DNA of 16,007 bases from an uncultured Bacteroides sp. GTDB taxonomy: Bacteria; Bacteroidota; Bacteroidia; Bacteroidales; Bacteroidaceae. The notes below the pieces were generated by a model. It worked only from the letters and a program-made list of their open reading frames with translations, ran no database searches and was not told where the DNA came from. How positions within the stretch are numbered: the first letter of the stretch is position 1; every line of letters starts with the position of its first letter. Made by a program: the position numbers and the translations under genes. Where the stretch lies: contig NZ_CAJUHF010000064.1 in assembly GCF_910585845.1 (NCBI RefSeq), positions 1-16,007 of the forward strand, read 5' to 3'. Below, piece by piece: positions 13,595 to 16,007 of the stretch.

Positions 13595-14364
13595 ATCACA
13601 CCTCCGCTTTCATTTTGGGTGCTGTCGTCCTCGTTCGTAAACAAGGCAGTGACGCCAATCAGCAGCAGCATGATGAGCGACAAGGCAGCTCCATAGTTCC
13701 ACATTCCGTTATAGATGCTCTCCTGTACGGTGGTACCGAACAGTTTGATGTTGTTCATTGTCAGCAGTTCGGCAATGGCAAAGGTGGATACCGTAGGCAT
13801 GAACACCATCACCACGCCGCTCATGATGCCCGGCATGGAGAGGGGAAGGATTACCTTGCGGAACACCTGCATAGGCGCAGCACCCAAGTCCTGGGCGGCT
13901 TCTATCAGACTGCCGTCCATCTTCTGCAACGTGTTGTAGATGGGGTATATCATGAACGGCAGGAAGTTATAGACCATGCCGAACACCAGTGCCCCTTCTC
14001 CCAACGGCAGGTTGAGGAAGTCAAACAGCGCCACGGTGGCAAGCGTACGTATCAGGATGTTTACCCACATCGGCAGGATAAACAAGACCACCATTGTCTG
14101 CGAAGTATTGAATTGCTTTTGACTCAGGATATAGGCTGCGGGATACCCCAAAATGAGGCAAGTCAGCGTGGTAATAACGGCTATCCCGATAGAGTAGATG
14201 AACGTATTGATGGCTTCGGGATGCAGCATGAACTTGCGGAAGTTGGCAAACGTGAACGCCCCTTCGGCGTCCGTGAAAGCATAGAGCACAATGAGCAACA
14301 GGGGCATCACCACAAAGATGACAAGAAACAGGGCGTAGGGAACAGTCCAGTTCCGGCGGCGCAT
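13591..14364 (-). CDS. potB: polyamine ABC transporter permease PotB
   Basis: The other channel subunit of the importer, six membrane spans with the EAA docking loop at about residues 154-174 (IEAAQDLGAAPMQVFRKVIL) and PLSMPGIMSG after it. The frame can be read from a TTG at 14418, which would overlap potA by 38 bases and add 18 polar residues. The ATG at 14364 gives MRRRNWTVPY directly before the first membrane helix, as usual for PotB, and a 16-base gap to potA, so it is preferred. Length from there is 257 residues. The stop overlaps the potC start in ATGA. Confidence 0.88.
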   Translation of the reverse strand: MRRRNWTVPYALFLVIFVVMPLLLIVLYAFTDAEGAFTFANFRKFMLHPEAINTFIYSIGIAVITTLTCLILGYPAAYILSQKQFNTSQTMVVLFILPMWVNILIRTLATVALFDFLNLPLGEGALVFGMVYNFLPFMIYPIYNTLQKMDGSLIEAAQDLGAAPMQVFRKVILPLSMPGIMSGVVMVFMPTVSTFAIAELLTMNNIKLFGTTVQESIYNGMWNYGAALSLIMLLLIGVTALFTNEDDSTQNESGGVI

Positions 14365-14380
14365 GAAGAAACGGGATATA

Positions 14381-15805
14381 TTACTGAGCACTTCCTTTCC
14401 TATTAACGGGTTCAACAATAGTAGATGGACGCAACACTCGGATGTTCTGCGGAGCGATAGTGATACCTACCCTGTCGCCGTCGTCCCAGACATCATTGGT
14501 GTCGACAAAGATATCTTCATCCCAGTCCGTCAGTACGGTGAGATGGTAATGGTTGCCTTTGTAGAGGATGAATTTCACCTCGCCGGTCAGTAGTCCGTCT
14601 TCTTCGTTGTCTTCGAGGATGACGTTCTGGAAATCAATCTCTACCGACACGTCACTGCCCGGAGTGATGTCCTGCACTTCCGCGCATTCGAAGGTACATC
14701 CGAGGAACTCCACATGCTGTTTGTCCACCAGCCGTCCGGTAAAGGTGTTGCGGGTGCGTTCCTTCTTCATGACGTGGATGTCGAAGGGCTTCACAAGCAG
14801 TCCCACTTCGCGACCGGCCTCAAAGCTATGGTAGTCCTGCACCATAAATTCGTAGCCTTCACCGGTTTGCACCATCATTTCGTAGTGCACACCTTTGAAG
14901 ATACACGAGGTGACACGCCCGGTCAGCTGTGCGGCGGGGGAAGGATCGAAAATATAGATGTCTTCGGGACGGATGACCACATCGACAGGGGTATTGGTTC
15001 CGAATCCCTTGTCCACGCATTCAAACTCATGCCCGGCAAAGGAGACCGATTTGTCTTGCAACATGATACCGTTCAGGATGTTGCTTTCACCGATGAAGTC
15101 GGCAACGAAAGAGTTGATAGGCTCGTTGTAGATGTCGGTCGGCGTGCCTATCTGCTGGATGCGTCCTTCACTCATGACGACGATGGTGTCGCTCAGAGTG
15201 AGGGCTTCTTCTTGGTCGTGGGTGACGTAGATGAAGGTGATGCCCAGTTTCTGATGCATCTCTTTCAGTTCCATCTGCATGTCCTTGCGCATCTTCAGGT
15301 CGAGGGCGGCAAGGGGTTCGTCCAGCAGCAGTACTTCCGGTTCGTTGACGATGGCGCGGGCGATGGCGACGCGTTGCTGTTGTCCGCCAGAGAGTGAATC
15401 GACGTCACGGTCTTCGTAGTCCGTCATGCCTACCATGCGGAGTGCCTGTTTCACCTTCTTACCAATTGTGGCTTCGGGCATTTTCTTGAGCTTCAGTCCG
15501 AAAGCAATGTTGTTGTATACATTCAGATGAGGGAAGAGGGCATACTTCTGGAAGACCGTGTTCACCGGACGTTCGTGCGGCGGTGTTTGGGTGATGTCAC
15601 GTCCACCAATGGTGATAATACCTTCCGAGGCAGTCTGAAAACCGGCTATCAGGCGAAGCAAGGTAGTCTTGCCACAGCCGGAAGGCCCCAGGATAGTTAC
15701 AAATTCGCCCTTACGGACAAAAAGATTTACATCATTCAGTACGACTTTGTCTCCAAAGCGCTTTGATACATGTTCCACACCGATGATGCAGTCTGAATTT
15801 TGCAT
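14381..15805 (-). CDS. potA: polyamine ABC transporter ATPase PotA with duplicated C-terminal TOBE region
   Basis: Drives polyamine import by ATP hydrolysis on the cytoplasmic face. The nucleotide-binding domain (about 1-240) has Walker A GPSGCGKTT (40-48), Q-loop Gln86, signature LSGGQQQR (138-145), Walker B VLLLDEP (158-164) and switch His196. At 474 residues it is about 100 longer than E. coli PotA (378). The excess is explained by a tandem repeat in the C-terminal TOBE-like part: about 243-347 and 354-459 align through FECVD/FECAE, LTGRVTSCIFKGVHY/LTGEVKFILYKGNHY and VGLLVKPFDIHVM/VGITIAPQNIRVL. It is the first gene of potABCD and has its own promoter. The substrate is called polyamine from the PotD-like partner; related ferric or sulfate importers are less likely. 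Confidence 0.93.
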   Translation of the reverse strand: MQNSDCIIGVEHVSKRFGDKVVLNDVNLFVRKGEFVTILGPSGCGKTTLLRLIAGFQTASEGIITIGGRDITQTPPHERPVNTVFQKYALFPHLNVYNNIAFGLKLKKMPEATIGKKVKQALRMVGMTDYEDRDVDSLSGGQQQRVAIARAIVNEPEVLLLDEPLAALDLKMRKDMQMELKEMHQKLGITFIYVTHDQEEALTLSDTIVVMSEGRIQQIGTPTDIYNEPINSFVADFIGESNILNGIMLQDKSVSFAGHEFECVDKGFGTNTPVDVVIRPEDIYIFDPSPAAQLTGRVTSCIFKGVHYEMMVQTGEGYEFMVQDYHSFEAGREVGLLVKPFDIHVMKKERTRNTFTGRLVDKQHVEFLGCTFECAEVQDITPGSDVSVEIDFQNVILEDNEEDGLLTGEVKFILYKGNHYHLTVLTDWDEDIFVDTNDVWDDGDRVGITIAPQNIRVLRPSTIVEPVNRKGSAQ

Positions 15806-15869
15806 AAGCGTTATAAAGTTTAACCCAGTAACGAATTGAACGAATTGTGCTTTTCCTATAAAAGCGGGG

Positions 15870-15900
15870 CAAAGGTAGGGAATAAATCGGGAATATGAAA
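15870..15900 (-). promoter_or_regulatory. Bacteroides-type promoter of the pot operon
   Basis: On the minus strand TTTC (15897-15900), 19 bases, then TACCTTTG (15870-15877), an exact TAnnTTTG box with a near-match -33 box. The -7 box lies 64 bases upstream of the potA ATG, which leaves a leader of about 55-60 bases. Confidence 0.6.
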
Positions 15901-15907
15901 GAAGTGG

Positions 15908-15926
15908 TGTATCGTAAAATGATACA
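15908..15926. promoter_or_regulatory. dyad upstream of the pot promoter, possible operator
   Basis: TGTATC and GATACA (15908-15913 and 15921-15926) are exact inverted repeats around a 7-base centre. The dyad lies eight bases upstream of the -33 box, a usual place for an activator or repressor site. It was found by eye once, so chance is possible. The rest of 15927-16007 holds no gene I can support. Confidence 0.4.
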
Positions 15927-16007
15927 ATGACACGTTTTTTTCGTTTACAGGAGTTAGTAACTATTCAGCGAGAACAAAGGATACGAAGAATTAGCCCGTC
16001 AGTTTAG

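Noticed and set aside
13585..14406. 273-codon open frame on the plus strand opposite potB
   Set aside because: Histidine-, glutamine- and arginine-rich translation with no fold, exactly antisense to a clear permease gene.
14714..15397. 227-codon open frame on the plus strand opposite potA
   Set aside because: Low-complexity H/V/D/G-rich translation antisense to the ABC ATPase.
15927..16007. 26-residue frame (MTRFFRLQELVT and so on) ending at the window edge
   Set aside because: It starts on the last bases of the dyad, has no leader or fold, and its ending at the last base is coincidence with the cut of the window.

Overview
The window reads as chromosomal DNA of a Bacteroides-type organism (Bacteroidales). 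The evidence is protein family content (type III glutamine synthetase, LL-diaminopimelate aminotransferase, a TorF-like porin, an S37-type peptidase), start codons that mostly lack a strong Shine-Dalgarno, and promoters of the Bacteroides form TTTG-N19..21-TAnnTTTG (positions 1716-1748, 11058-11065, 15870-15900). The species was not determined.

Layout. (1) 1-106: an open frame on the minus strand that runs off the window edge, unidentified. (2) 107-1525: an IS3-family (IS150-like) insertion sequence with 25-bp imperfect terminal inverted repeats, orfA and a C-terminally frameshifted orfB, so probably not autonomously active. (3) 1593-2355: an unlisted 35-codon single-span membrane protein and an HdeD/DUF308-type membrane protein, on the plus strand. 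(4) 2356-3666: a convergent secreted S37-type peptidase; the two genes abut at a perfect palindrome that encodes the same last four residues in both proteins. (5) 3899-8828: a minus-strand nitrogen-assimilation block ordered porin, PII protein (glnK/glnB), ammonium transporter (amtB), glutamine synthetase III (glnN). (6) 8921-11007: dapF-dapL, the last steps to meso-diaminopimelate by the aminotransferase route, read in the same direction directly upstream of the nitrogen block. (7) 11304-15805: a minus-strand potABCD-type polyamine importer operon, with promoter and dyad upstream of potA.

How the genes fit together. The porin may pass small nitrogenous solutes over the outer membrane, AmtB moves ammonium over the inner membrane, PII gates AmtB, and GS-III fixes the ammonium into glutamine. 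Diaminopimelate synthesis upstream consumes glutamate-derived nitrogen for lysine and cell wall. The pot operon imports spermidine/putrescine, another nitrogen compound.

The most unusual things seen are: the polyamine-binding protein carries both a lipobox and a C-terminal membrane helix with an arginine-rich tail; PotA has a tandem duplication of its C-terminal regulatory domain; the potC-potD spacer is bounded by a 15-bp inverted repeat and holds iterated ACAAGG motifs; a heptanucleotide repeat makes up nearly the whole amtB-glnN spacer up to the glnN start codon; and the shared LEDK-stop palindrome. No CRISPR array, rRNA or tRNA gene was seen. No defence system or other clearly new multi-gene system was recognised.
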